33,098 nucleotides of DNA from Chloroflexota bacterium (GCA_009840355.1 VXNZ01000050.1:1-33098); one strand, 5' to 3'. Counted from the first letter of the stretch, positions 1 to 7,166 are shown. The notes: generated by a model not told the origin, from the letters alone. Numbers and translations: made by a program.

Positions 1-36
1 CACTACAAACAAATTGAGACTAATCCTTGTCCTGAT

Positions 37-57
37 TTGAAACTGATACAGTTTCAA
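37..57. repeat. 9-bp perfect inverted repeat downstream of ccmB
   Basis: TTGAAACTG (37-45) and CAGTTTCAA (49-57) flank the triplet ATA, giving a 9-3-9 palindrome. It lies 64 bases beyond the stop of ccmB. Neither strand has a T-tract after the stem, so it is not a typical intrinsic terminator. It could be an operator or a short processing hairpin. No gene is visible in positions 1-120. Confidence 0.4.
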
Positions 58-120
58 GGTCCACACAAGGCGCATTCCAATCCCACATATCCTGCACATC
101 CTGTATATGTTAATGTCGCC

Positions 121-789
121 CTACTCTTCAACGATGAGGTGAAACGCAAACGGGCATGCGACGAGGAACAGCGCGTCGAAGGCGAGCAGGAAAGGCAGCC
201 ACCTGTCGAACGGGCTGCCGCCTTGTATGACCGCCGTCGATGCTTCGACCGCCGCGATGACTGCCGGCACGACGACCGGGAAGAACAGCAGCGGCAGCAT
301 CACTTCGCGGGAGCGCGTGTTCGCCGCTATCGCCGAGAACAGAGTGCCGATGGTCGCTATCGCTACGGTGGCGAGCGCGGCGACCGGTATCAGACCCGGC
401 AGCAGCAGCGAGAAGTTGTACAGAACCGCGAATACGGGGAAGACGATAACTTCCACCAGCAGCATGAACAGCAGGCTGCCCAGCATCTTGCCGAAGAAAA
501 TCAAGTCGCGACTGACGGGTGCGAGCATCAGCGCGTGCATGCCGCCGCTCTCGCGTTCCAGCGCAATGGAGCGGTTTAGTCCCAGCACGCCGCCAAATGT
601 GAACGCGGTCCATAGTATGCCCGGCGCCACGAAGGCGACCGTCTGCGGCGTGGGCGTGATGGCGAAGTTGAACACGACGATGACCAGCAGCGCGAACACC
701 AGCGCGCTCACCACGATGTCCTTCGTGCGTAGTTCCAGCACCACATCCTTCCACAGGATAGCGAATATCGCCAGCATCGCCGCCTTCAT
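121..789 (-). CDS. ccmB: CcmB, haem exporter / cytochrome c maturation permease
   Basis: A 222-residue integral membrane protein of the CcmB family, the permease half of the CcmAB ABC transporter used in system I cytochrome c maturation. The N-terminus (FAILWKDVVLELRTKD) is the usual cytosolic entry helix of CcmB. The motif GLNRSIALERESGG follows the second membrane segment, and about six hydrophobic helices can be counted. The length matches the family (about 220). The ATG overlaps the stop of ccmA by four bases (ATGA), so the two are translationally coupled. CcmAB would energise haem handling for c-type cytochromes such as ActA and ActE in this window. ccmC is probably next on this strand, beyond the window edge. 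Confidence 0.9.
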   Translation of the reverse strand: MKAAMLAIFAILWKDVVLELRTKDIVVSALVFALLVIVVFNFAITPTPQTVAFVAPGILWTAFTFGGVLGLNRSIALERESGGMHALMLAPVSRDLIFFGKMLGSLLFMLLVEVIVFPVFAVLYNFSLLLPGLIPVAALATVAIATIGTLFSAIAANTRSREVMLPLLFFPVVVPAVIAAVEASTAVIQGGSPFDRWLPFLLAFDALFLVACPFAFHLIVEE

Positions 790-1571
790 CGGTCTCGCGC
801 CTTTTCGCGCGTTTCAGCGCTATGCTCTTGGGCGTAGGATTGCGCTTGCTTGCGATATGCGGCTTTGGTAGCGTCGGCGTCCGGCGCGCCGTCGTATGCG
901 ATTCTGCCGTGCGACAGGATCGCCACGCGGTCGGCGAGCGCGATGCCGCGTTCAAGGTTGTGCGTGGTCATCAAAATCGTGCGCGTTGGGTTCGACCTGT
1001 CGGTTACGAGCGCTTCTAACAAGCCTAGCGCCTGCTGGTCGAGTCCGCTTTCGGGTTCGTCCATAATCAGCAAGCGCGGCGAGTGCAGCAGCGCTCGGGC
1101 TATGCTAAATCGGCGGCGCATACCGTGCGACAGCGTGCCGATTCGCGCATCCAGCCGCTCCACGACACCCATTTGCGCCGCGACCGTGTGGATACGCTGA
1201 TCGATGCGGTCGAGCGCGAACATTCTGGCGAAAAAGCGCAGGTTTTCCGCGCCGGTCAAGCCGTCGTACAGCAGCGGTTCGTGCGTAACGACGCCAATTA
1301 CGCGGCGCACGCGAACACCATCCCTGCGCGTGGACAAGCCCGCGATGCAAACTTCACCGGCGTCCGGCTTGGCAAGCATCGCAAGCGTCTTGATGAGCGT
1401 AGTCTTGCCGGAGCCGTTGGGGCCCAGCACGGTCAGCGTCTGCCCCCACGGGACTTGCAAGTTAAGGTCGCGCAGCACAGGCGTGCGTCCATAGGACTTG
1501 CCAAGCCCGCGCACATCGATGGCTAGTTGTGCGCTGTCAGGTTGCGAGTCGTGGTTATTGGCGGTTGCCAT
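786..1571 (-). CDS. ccmA: CcmA, ABC transporter ATP-binding protein for cytochrome c maturation
   Basis: A 261-residue ABC ATPase. Walker A is GPNGSGKTT (residues 50-58), the signature is LSHGMRRR (from 147; CcmA-type LSHGM rather than LSGGQ), Walker B is LLIMDEP (167-173), and the switch histidine is in TTHNLE (204). The Q-loop position reads THEP, so the usual Gln is not obvious. The first 15 residues are a polar extension and the C-terminal 30 are charged and likely disordered; both make it slightly longer than E. coli CcmA. It is coupled to ccmB by a four-base overlap. It lies 33 bases after the enolase-superfamily gene on the same strand, so the three may share a transcript although their functions differ. 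Confidence 0.88.
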   Translation of the reverse strand: MATANNHDSQPDSAQLAIDVRGLGKSYGRTPVLRDLNLQVPWGQTLTVLGPNGSGKTTLIKTLAMLAKPDAGEVCIAGLSTRRDGVRVRRVIGVVTHEPLLYDGLTGAENLRFFARMFALDRIDQRIHTVAAQMGVVERLDARIGTLSHGMRRRFSIARALLHSPRLLIMDEPESGLDQQALGLLEALVTDRSNPTRTILMTTHNLERGIALADRVAILSHGRIAYDGAPDADATKAAYRKQAQSYAQEHSAETREKARDR

Positions 1572-1604
1572 GATTGTCGTTCATCAAATTAGACTCACTC
1601 GCCA

Positions 1605-2747
1605 TTACCCCGAAGCCAACCTACGCACCGCGTCTTCGTCTATCTCAATGCCCAGCCCAGCTCCGGTCGGCACGGCGAGGTAGCCGTCTTGCTGGTCGAA
1701 TGGTTCGGCGGTGATGCCTTCGCGGATGCCGCTTGGTGTGCGGTCGAACTCCATCACCGGCTCTTGTTCGTATGGGCGCGGGTCGTAGGCGGGCGGGCAT
1801 GGCGGTATCGTGGCGGCTAGGTGCAGGCTTGCGGCAATCATCACCGGCGATCCCCATACATGCGGGTTGACGAGGATGCCGTTCGCGTTGGCGCTCATGG
1901 CGATGTTGCGCATCTCGGTGATGCCGCCTGCGTTCACCACATCGGGCTGCGCTATGTCGTATGCGCGCCGAGCGAAGAAGTCCTTGAACTCGTAGCGCGT
2001 ACGCAGGTTTTCGCCGCCTGCCACCGGCATGGATATGGCTGACTTGACCTGCAAATAGGCGTCAACATCCTTGGCGTTGACCGGCTCCTCGAACCAGGTG
2101 ATGTCTAAGCCTTCGAGCTGCCTGCCGATGCGTATCGCCGCCGCTGCCGGATATGCTTGGTTGGCGTCAACCATCAGGCGAATATCGTCGCCGATGACAT
2201 CGCGGATGGCTGCGACACGCCGCACATCCTCCGCGATGGGCAATCCGCCGACCTTTGTCTTCATGCCTTTGAATCCGAGTTCCACATACATCGCGGCTTC
2301 GTCGAGCAAGCGCGTCGGGAACTCGCCTTCGGTGTAGTACAGTCCGGTAGCATAGACGGCTACCCTGTCGCGGATGCGCCCGCCGAGCAGGTCGGACACG
2401 GACAATCCCGCCGCCTTGCCTGCTATGTCCCAAAGCGCGATGTCCACCGCGCTTATCGCGCTGCCGCCGAAGCCGCCGGCGTTGTTACCGTTGTACACGC
2501 GCGCGAACATATGCTGCCAGAGCAAATTGCGATTTCGCGGGTCCGCGCCGATAAGCACATCGCCAAAGTGCTGCTTGACGAATCCCCCACCCGCACCGAC
2601 ATATCCCTCGCCCCAACCTGTTATGCCCTCGTCTGTCTCGATTTTGACCAGATCGACCACGCGCGCCGGAATCCAGCCATTCGACCAGCCGAACGGTCGC
2701 TCCAACGGCGACGACAGATTAAAGCCTTCGATACTTGTGATGCGCAT
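1605..2747 (-). CDS. Mandelate racemase / muconate lactonizing enzyme family protein (enolase superfamily)
   Basis: A 380-residue enzyme of the enolase superfamily. These enzymes abstract the proton alpha to a carboxylate using Mg2+, and many members dehydrate sugar acids. The N-terminal capping domain covers roughly residues 1-125 and the TIM barrel follows. Visible catalytic features are KTKVGG (K163 and K165, KxK base), D194 in DANQAY, E220 in FEEP, E246 in GGEN (the metal ligands), and D269 in QPDVVNAGG with H296 in NPHVWG as the second acid/base pair. This set is typical of the mandelate racemase subgroup. The substrate cannot be read from sequence. It is divergent from an FAH-family hydrolase, the sort of pairing seen in sugar-acid or aromatic-acid degradation. 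Confidence 0.85.
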   Translation of the reverse strand: MRITSIEGFNLSSPLERPFGWSNGWIPARVVDLVKIETDEGITGWGEGYVGAGGGFVKQHFGDVLIGADPRNRNLLWQHMFARVYNGNNAGGFGGSAISAVDIALWDIAGKAAGLSVSDLLGGRIRDRVAVYATGLYYTEGEFPTRLLDEAAMYVELGFKGMKTKVGGLPIAEDVRRVAAIRDVIGDDIRLMVDANQAYPAAAAIRIGRQLEGLDITWFEEPVNAKDVDAYLQVKSAISMPVAGGENLRTRYEFKDFFARRAYDIAQPDVVNAGGITEMRNIAMSANANGILVNPHVWGSPVMIAASLHLAATIPPCPPAYDPRPYEQEPVMEFDRTPSGIREGITAEPFDQQDGYLAVPTGAGLGIEIDEDAVRRLASG

Positions 2748-2765
2748 GCGGGTCTCCTAGCGGCG

Positions 2766-2797
2766 TTTTACAGGGTAATACAGGATGGACAGGATTT
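2766..2797. repeat. Three ACAGG units in about 10-bp phase in a divergent promoter region
   Basis: ACAGGG, ACAGGA and ACAGGA start at 2770, 2780 and 2789. They lie in the 155-base gap between the divergent enolase-superfamily and FAH genes. A close relative occurs at 27984-28023. It could be a dispersed repeat or a helically phased protein-binding array. No other element is clear in this gap apart from the FAH ribosome binding site (GGAGGA near 2887). Confidence 0.45.
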
Positions 2798-2902
2798 CGA
2801 TAATTGTAGCAGTTGCCGTTTGGATTGCGATACACTATGACGCACTTGAGGCATAAGGCAGCAGACTGCCAAGCGGCAGACCGAATGGAGGAATAACGCA
2901 AT

Positions 2903-3697
2903 ATGACGAAGTATGCGCGATACGAACATGGCGGCGGCGTCTCGTATGGGATAGTCGAAGGCGACGATGTGCACGAGATTTCCGCTGCGCCGTATGAAGA
3001 TTACGAGCGGACCGGCAACTCGGCGGCGCTGTCGGATGTGCGGCTGCTCGCGCCGGTGATGCCGGGCAAGATAATCGCAATCGGACGGAACTATGTCAGC
3101 CATCTGGCGCACTCGGCGTCGCTAGTGGGCGGCGACATCGACCTGCCGAAAGTGCCGGAGCCGTTCTTCAAGACGCCGTCGTCGGTGGTCGGTCCGAACG
3201 ACCCCATCGTGCTGCCGCGCGAGGTGAGCGAAGAGGGCGTGCTGGTAGAGGAGGAGGCGGAGCTGACTCTGGTTATCGGCAAGCGGTGCCGCCGCGCCAC
3301 GCGGGAGAACGCGCTGGACTTTGTTCTGGGCGTAACTTGCGGCAACGATGTGAGCGCGCGCAACTGGCAGCGCGGCGACCTGTCGTGGTGGCGTGCGAAG
3401 TCGTCCGACACATTCAGCCCGATAGGCCCGTATGTCGTAACCGGTCTGGATCCGGACAACCTGCTGCTGACGGGGCGCGTCAACGGCGAAGTGATACAGC
3501 AGTCGAACACCGATGAATTGGCGCACGACTGCCGCCGCATCATCGAGTTCGTCAGCAGCGTGCTAACGCTTGAGCCGGGCGATGTGATAATGACGGGAAC
3601 GCCGGGTGAGCCGGGCGAAATCAAGCGCGGCGATGTGGTCGAGGTCGAACTAGAAGGCGTAGGCGTGCTAAGCAACCCCGTAGTGGCAGAGGAATAG
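2903..3697 (+). CDS. Fumarylacetoacetate hydrolase (FAH) family protein
   Basis: A 264-residue protein of the FAH / 2-hydroxyhepta-2,4-diene-1,7-dioate isomerase family. Residues 1-50 form the small N-terminal domain. The catalytic fold begins with KIIAIGRNYVSHL (56-68). The metal site is E118 and E120 in VEEEAELTLVIG with D149 in GNDVSARNWQ. The active-site loop FKTPSSVVGPND lies at 89-100 and the family end motif GDVIMTGTPGEPG near residue 230. These enzymes hydrolyse or isomerise acylpyruvate-type beta-diketo acids. The start follows GGAGGA with about ten bases of spacing. The neighbouring divergent enolase-superfamily gene suggests a shared acid-degradation pathway, for example a dehydratase followed by a diketo-acid hydrolase; this is inference. 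Confidence 0.87.
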   Translation: MTKYARYEHGGGVSYGIVEGDDVHEISAAPYEDYERTGNSAALSDVRLLAPVMPGKIIAIGRNYVSHLAHSASLVGGDIDLPKVPEPFFKTPSSVVGPNDPIVLPREVSEEGVLVEEEAELTLVIGKRCRRATRENALDFVLGVTCGNDVSARNWQRGDLSWWRAKSSDTFSPIGPYVVTGLDPDNLLLTGRVNGEVIQQSNTDELAHDCRRIIEFVSSVLTLEPGDVIMTGTPGEPGEIKRGDVVEVELEGVGVLSNPVVAEE

Positions 3698-3704
3698 GGA
3701 AACT

Positions 3705-3740
3705 AGCGGGGTGGGTATGAAATGAATTATGCCCACCGCT
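3705..3740 (+). terminator. Stem-loop after the FAH gene, possible weak terminator
   Basis: AGCGG plus TGGGTAT (3705-3718, with a two-base GG bulge) pairs with ATGCCCACCGCT (3729-3740). It begins eight bases after the FAH stop. There is no T-tract, so termination would be inefficient or factor-assisted. Confidence 0.35.
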
Positions 3741-3750
3741 ACTAACCTTA

Positions 3751-3898
3751 AGACGATTTCGCAAATGCAATTTATAACCTGTAACCTGTCATTTCGAGCG
3801 AAGCGAGAAATCTAAAGTCGGAAACAGGTTTGCATGCAACGATCTCAGATTCCTCACTGCGTTCGGAATGACAACAATGGGGATTTATGAAATCGTCT
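3751..3898. mobile_element. MITE-like element, copy A, with perfect 10-bp terminal inverted repeats
   Basis: The left end AGACGATTTC (3751-3760) is the exact reverse complement of the right end GAAATCGTCT (3889-3898). The similarity continues inward to about 16 bp with two mismatches. The interior (3787-3873) is itself bounded by imperfect inverted arms beginning TGTCATTTCGAGCG and ending CGGAATGACA. It contains no reading frame. The same element, with the same ends and interior, occurs at 17450-17633. The interior alone occurs inverted at 23684-23771. No clear target-site duplication flanks it. Confidence 0.65.
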
Positions 3899-3914
3899 CG
3901 GACCTTGCTAAGCC

Positions 3915-3944
3915 TTGACAATCCGCGCTGAGTCTTGCTAGTCT
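3915..3944 (+). promoter_or_regulatory. Sigma-70-like promoter of the leader transcript
   Basis: A consensus -35 box TTGACA (3915-3920) is followed after 18 bases by TAGTCT (3939-3944), which is preceded by an extended -10 TGC. It lies just outside the right end of inverted-repeat element copy A. The start site would be near 3951. It would drive the small transcript that ends at 4366. Confidence 0.5.
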
Positions 3945-4032
3945 GGCAGGCTTGGATGACTCATTCAGGCATATTGGTTCGCTAGAGGTTTTGCCTCTGC
4001 CCGGATCCGATTACCCCTCAGGAGGTGAAAGC

Positions 4033-4089
4033 ATGACAGACAACCAACTAGCGATTGCCTATGAACTGGCTCTGGTCGCATCTTTCTGA
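4033..4089 (+). CDS. 18-residue leader peptide frame with an ideal Shine-Dalgarno
   Basis: ATG at 4033 is preceded by AGGAGGTGA with five bases to the start, one of the strongest ribosome binding sites in the window. The frame encodes MTDNQLAIAYELALVASF and stops at TGA 4087-4089. That stop overlaps the ATG of the next small frame (TGATG). The peptide has a hydrophobic C-terminal half and no run of a single amino acid of the kind that marks amino-acid attenuators. Translation is likely from the signal alone; the function is unknown. The Shine-Dalgarno could be masked by upstream CCTC stretches. Confidence 0.4.
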   Translation: MTDNQLAIAYELALVASF

Positions 4090-4211
4090 TGCGGCAAGAA
4101 GCACGACTAGCTGTGCGATGCTCTGCTGGTAGTAGAGTAAGAAGGGCAATCGATATAGAAGTGGCGCGTGGGAATGAATCCGTCAAGAACGGTATCGCGC
4201 CGCATGCATAA
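4089..4211 (+). CDS. 40-residue small frame coupled to the leader peptide
   Basis: The ATG at 4089 shares its A with the TGA of the 18-residue frame, a classic stop-start coupling. The product is 40 residues, basic in its first half (MRQEARLAVR at the start) and ending ESVKNGIAPHA before TAA 4209-4211. It overlaps the nested stems at 4145-4225, so the stretch is either coding, structural RNA, or both. I recognise no family. An alternative reading is one short gene of about 59 residues interrupted by a frameshift at 4087. Confidence 0.3.
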   Translation: MRQEARLAVRCSAGSRVRRAIDIEVARGNESVKNGIAPHA

Positions 4212-4328
4212 CGGAACGGATTGCCGTCTGTGCATGTAGAACTGTAAGGGTTGTGGTTACAACTCTATGCAATTCCCTATCTGTTGTTGTATATCCATTG
4301 TATCCGGACGAGTCTGGAACTCATAAGG

Positions 4329-4366
4329 GCGCCCGCCATTTCGTTTTGGCGGGCGTTGCTTTTTTT
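4329..4366 (+). terminator. Strong intrinsic terminator before the permease gene
   Basis: GCCCGCCA (4331-4338) pairs with TGGCGGGC (4347-4354) across an eight-base loop, with C4330-G4355 extending the stem. Seven T residues follow at 4360-4366. It ends 21 bases before the ATG at 4387. It would stop the leader transcript unless conditionally read through. Confidence 0.85.
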
Positions 4367-4386
4367 CGCTTTGTGAAGAGGAATCT

Positions 4387-5160
4387 ATGGATTCTTTCAT
4401 ATCGTTTACTTGGTGGAGTGTGGCGCTGCTGATGGGTGCCGGAGTTCTGGGCGGGTTCATAAATACGATTGCGGGCGGCGGGTCGATGATAACGGTACCG
4501 GCGCTGATGTTGCTGGGCATGCCGGCAGACCATGCGAACGCCACTAACAGAGTGGGTATTCTTCAACAGTCGCTGACGGGAGTGCGAGGCTTCAACGAGG
4601 CGGGGAAGCTTGAGCGTGGCTCGATTCTGCCAATGCTGCTGCCCACAGTGTCGGGCGCGGTTCTGGGCGCGCTGTCCACGACCTGGCTGCCGCCGGATAT
4701 TCTGAAGCCGGCTCTTCTGGGGGCGATGATATTGATTGCGCTGGTGATGCTGGCGCTTCCGGATGTTATCGCGCCGCCGGAGGGAACTAGGACATACAGC
4801 CTGCGGGAGCGTCCGCTTGGATTTGCGATGCTATTCGGCGCGGGGTTATACGGCGGGTTCGTGCAGGCGGGGGTGGGCTTCATTCTCATCGCGGCGCTGG
4901 CGGCGGGGATGCGGTACGACCTGGTGCGGACGAACGCGCTGAAAGTTGTGTGCACGGCGATGTTCAGTGTTGCGGCGCTGGCGGTGTTCATACTTACGGG
5001 CAGAGTGGAGTGGATTTCGGGCATCATCTTGGCGGTGGGGATGACGATAGGGGCGTCAGCGAGCGTAAGGTTCGCGCTGAATGTGGAACAGCGGGTTATC
5101 AAGTGGGCGCTGTTTGTGATGGTGTGCCTAACGAGCGCGTCAGTATTGGTGTTCACATGA
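4387..5160 (+). CDS. TauE/SafE-family membrane permease (sulfite/anion exporter family)
   Basis: A 257-residue polytopic membrane protein with about eight hydrophobic helices. The diagnostic half-repeat near the N-terminus reads GFINTIAGGGSMITVPALML followed by GMPADHANATN. The second half-repeat contains GAGLYGGFVQAGVGFI and RTNALKV. Members export sulfite, sulfoacetate, taurine-related or other organic anions; the substrate cannot be assigned. ATG 4387 follows AAGAGGAAT. The gene sits between two hairpins that share the GCCCGCC/GGCGGGC stem, so it is insulated on both sides. The upstream terminator suggests conditional transcription. Confidence 0.88.
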   Translation: MDSFISFTWWSVALLMGAGVLGGFINTIAGGGSMITVPALMLLGMPADHANATNRVGILQQSLTGVRGFNEAGKLERGSILPMLLPTVSGAVLGALSTTWLPPDILKPALLGAMILIALVMLALPDVIAPPEGTRTYSLRERPLGFAMLFGAGLYGGFVQAGVGFILIAALAAGMRYDLVRTNALKVVCTAMFSVAALAVFILTGRVEWISGIILAVGMTIGASASVRFALNVEQRVIKWALFVMVCLTSASVLVFT

Positions 5161-5170
5161 TGCGTCGCAG

Positions 5171-5203
5171 AAATGCCCGCCTTTTACTTTGGCGGGCGTT
5201 TCT
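5171..5203. terminator. Bidirectional terminator between convergent permease and ccdA
   Basis: AAATGCCCGCC (5171-5181) pairs with GGCGGGCGTTT (5191-5201) around a nine-base loop. T-rich and A-rich flanks occur on the two strands. Its core stem is the same as in the terminator at 4329-4366. It can serve both convergent genes. Confidence 0.7.
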
Positions 5204-5236
5204 AACTTGCCGAACAATCCGATTGACCGAAAACTC

Positions 5237-6145
5237 CTACTTCAACACATTGCCTATCGTCAACCAGTAGAAGACGATGTAGGTGCCGGCGATTAGCATC
5301 AGCCATGTGCCAACCGGCTCGACATAGCGCATTACTTTACGCATTCCGCCGACCATCGCGCCCTTGAATAGTGACATCCCCAGCGTGAGTGTGAGTATCA
5401 CCGATCCCATGCCGACGGCGTAAAGTATGAACTGCGCGAATGCTCCCCAGATGCTCGATGTCGCGAACGACGAGCCGATGACGGCGAGGAATATCGGCAG
5501 CGTGCAGCTCAGCGAAGCCAGTCCGTACGCCAAGCCGAAAATGAAGTAGCCGCGTATGTTCGCCTGTCCGGGATTGCCGAACTTCTCCGCCGTCTGCTGC
5601 GCCAGGGCGGTGTAGAGCTTGCCGCCGCCTAGCAGCCACGCGCCCGCTATCGTCAGCAGCACGCCGACTGTCAGCCCTATCCAAGGCAGTACGCTGCCGA
5701 CCACCGAGCGCGCGCCAAGCCCGATGACCGCGCCAGCCGCCGCAAACAGCAGTATGAACCCGACCGTTACGGTTATGCCGATGAGCAGTGCCTTGAATAT
5801 CTGCCCCACGAACGATGTTTCCTCTTCGTTGCCAACGCCTAGGTACAAGCCCATGTAGGCGGGCAGCATTGCGAATCCGCACGGGTTGAAGGCTGCCGCC
5901 AAGCCCGCGCCGAACGCGAAACCGAAGCCTGCCAGCGACCCCAAGCCGCCAACTTGCCGCGCCGCGCCGCCGGACAGCGATTCCACGAAGAAGTTGATGG
6001 CGTCGATGTCGCTGTCGCCGCGCACGATGAGCGCGCCGATGATCGCGATTCCAAGCGCAATCGCCGCTGCCGCAATCGGCAGCAAGACCCTGCGCGCAAA
6101 ACTGCCCGCTTGCTGTGTGTCGGAGGATGCTGTCGTCTCGTACAT
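5237..6145 (-). CDS. ccdA: CcdA/DsbD-type cytochrome c biogenesis membrane protein
   Basis: A 302-residue membrane protein that carries reducing equivalents from cytoplasmic thioredoxin to extracytoplasmic thiols, needed to keep apocytochrome c CXXCH cysteines reduced. The two redox cysteines are C89 in AAFNPCGFAMLPAY and C214 in ASLSCTLPIF, one in each half of the internally duplicated core. A first transmembrane segment at about 18-41 precedes the core. The C-terminal half is longer than minimal CcdA. ATG 6145 follows GAGG on the minus strand. The likely partners are the thioredoxin-fold lipoproteins at 24283-26654 and the cytochromes of the ACIII operon. No promoter is clear in 6146-6387. 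Confidence 0.88.
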   Translation of the reverse strand: MYETTASSDTQQAGSFARRVLLPIAAAAIALGIAIIGALIVRGDSDIDAINFFVESLSGGAARQVGGLGSLAGFGFAFGAGLAAAFNPCGFAMLPAYMGLYLGVGNEEETSFVGQIFKALLIGITVTVGFILLFAAAGAVIGLGARSVVGSVLPWIGLTVGVLLTIAGAWLLGGGKLYTALAQQTAEKFGNPGQANIRGYFIFGLAYGLASLSCTLPIFLAVIGSSFATSSIWGAFAQFILYAVGMGSVILTLTLGMSLFKGAMVGGMRKVMRYVEPVGTWLMLIAGTYIVFYWLTIGNVLK

Positions 6146-6387
6146 TTGAATGCCTCGCGGTGTGCTAAGTATGTATATTTCTTATGATGCAAGAATGGCG
6201 GATAGGTTGCAGGGATGGCTGCATGAATTCGGTATTGGCTGATAATGGCGGATTTCCGTATTCTTCCATCCTGTTGACCGCCCCGTTCCAATGTTTGCAG
6301 TGGCTTGCCGCATGCCATATCCTGTTTGCCAAGTATCGAGCAACTGACAAACTGACATACCGACGATATTACCGCAGGTAAATGACC

Positions 6388-7005
6388 ATGACTACCAAGT
6401 CTATGAACCGCGCTACTGAGTTTATTCACATGGACGATGTGGAGGCTATGCCGCTGATGCGATCTGAGCTTCCGGAGCGGTTCGAGAACTTTCAGCCGTC
6501 GCGCGAGTCGGCGCTGGACAACGAGATGATGGCGGAACACGGCTTCCCGGGCAGCGACGCGGAGCGATTTCGCAGCGTCGGACGCATCGGCGGGTTTATG
6601 CGCGAGTTCGTGTCGGTGGTGCCATCATTTGGCACGGACGGCGTGGATTTTATGCTTGCCACGGTGGCGCACCTGTTTGACACGCCTCAGTCTGTACACG
6701 ACTGGATGCACGATGTCTTCCTGAAAGACTTCGAGACGAATGTCGGCGTCGCACTGGGGCAAAACCAGCGGCTAATCGGGTCGGAACGGCTTGAACCGGA
6801 CGGCTTCTTCGACGAGGCGGTGGCGCTCAAGGCGTTGCACGAGGACAACGACCGGCTGATTTCCGTAACTATCGTGGACTTTCGGGTCGGGCGTGTGCTC
6901 GGCGTGGCGTTCGTGGGCACGCTAGGCGACCACACGCGGCTTGCCGAGGCGACTGAGCTCGCAGTCGCGCTGGAGCAGCGTATTGTGAGTGTGGCGTTGG
7001 CGTGA
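6388..7005 (+). CDS. Conserved-looking hypothetical protein
   Basis: A soluble, acidic protein of about 205 residues that I do not recognise. It has no signal peptide or membrane segment. The N-terminal third is charged. The middle (FVSVVPSFGTDGVDFML, then HDWMHDVFLKDFE) looks alpha-helical. The C-terminal half alternates hydrophobic and charged residues like an alpha/beta sensor fold (SVTIVDFRVGRVLGVAFVG). Two starts are possible. ATG 6382 is only about two bases from the GCAGGTA site, whereas ATG 6388 has a normal spacing of seven, so I prefer 6388. Codon use resembles the neighbouring genes. It stands alone between the divergent ccdA and the ACIII operon; no function can be assigned. Confidence 0.7.
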   Translation: MTTKSMNRATEFIHMDDVEAMPLMRSELPERFENFQPSRESALDNEMMAEHGFPGSDAERFRSVGRIGGFMREFVSVVPSFGTDGVDFMLATVAHLFDTPQSVHDWMHDVFLKDFETNVGVALGQNQRLIGSERLEPDGFFDEAVALKALHEDNDRLISVTIVDFRVGRVLGVAFVGTLGDHTRLAEATELAVALEQRIVSVALA

Positions 7006-7136
7006 TATTCATCCTTCCCCAACCTTCCTCCGTATGGGCATCCAGATAGGGAACGGACTTTTATTCCTATCTTGCCTGTGCATCCCGTTAGCCCCGTCCC
7101 ATGAAAATCATGGCTATTGAATTGCGTTCAAAAGGC

Positions 7137-7166
7137 TTGACACTTTCAGAATTGTTGTGATAGTTT
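7137..7166 (+). promoter_or_regulatory. Candidate promoter of the ACIII operon
   Basis: TTGACA (7137-7142) is a consensus -35 box. A -10 candidate is TAGTTT (7161-7166, spacer 18), or the overlapping GATAGT with spacer 16. It leaves about 130 bases of 5' leader before the first gene. The rest of 7006-7301 shows no gene; a short CCATG/CATGG inverted repeat lies at 7099-7113. Confidence 0.45.

Larger units (their letters stand above)
3951..4366 (+). ncRNA. Candidate structured leader or small RNA upstream of the TauE/SafE permease
   Basis: About 415 bases lie between a promoter-like site and a strong intrinsic terminator, with the permease gene starting 21 bases later. Stems visible by eye are AGAGG/CCTCT (3984-3998) and a nested set: GGCAATC/GATTGCC (4145-4151 with 4219-4225), GTGGCGCG/CGCGCCGC (4161-4168 with 4196-4203) and CCGT/ACGG (4180-4183 with 4189-4192, loop CAAGA). 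Further stems are GTTGT/ACAAC near 4250 and TCCGGA/TCTGGA near 4295. It also carries two tiny coupled reading frames behind an ideal ribosome binding site. I do not recognise it as tmRNA, RNase P, SRP RNA, 6S or a known riboswitch. It could be an attenuator for the permease or a free-standing regulatory or peptide-coding RNA. Confidence 0.4.

Noticed and set aside
4033-4089. Amino-acid attenuator leader peptide (trp/his type)
   Set aside because: The 18 residues have no run of one regulatory amino acid, and the downstream gene is a permease of another type.
3951-4366. tmRNA, RNase P RNA, SRP RNA or 6S RNA
   Set aside because: None of their conserved cores could be found; there is no tRNA-like end and no RNase P or SRP consensus stretch.
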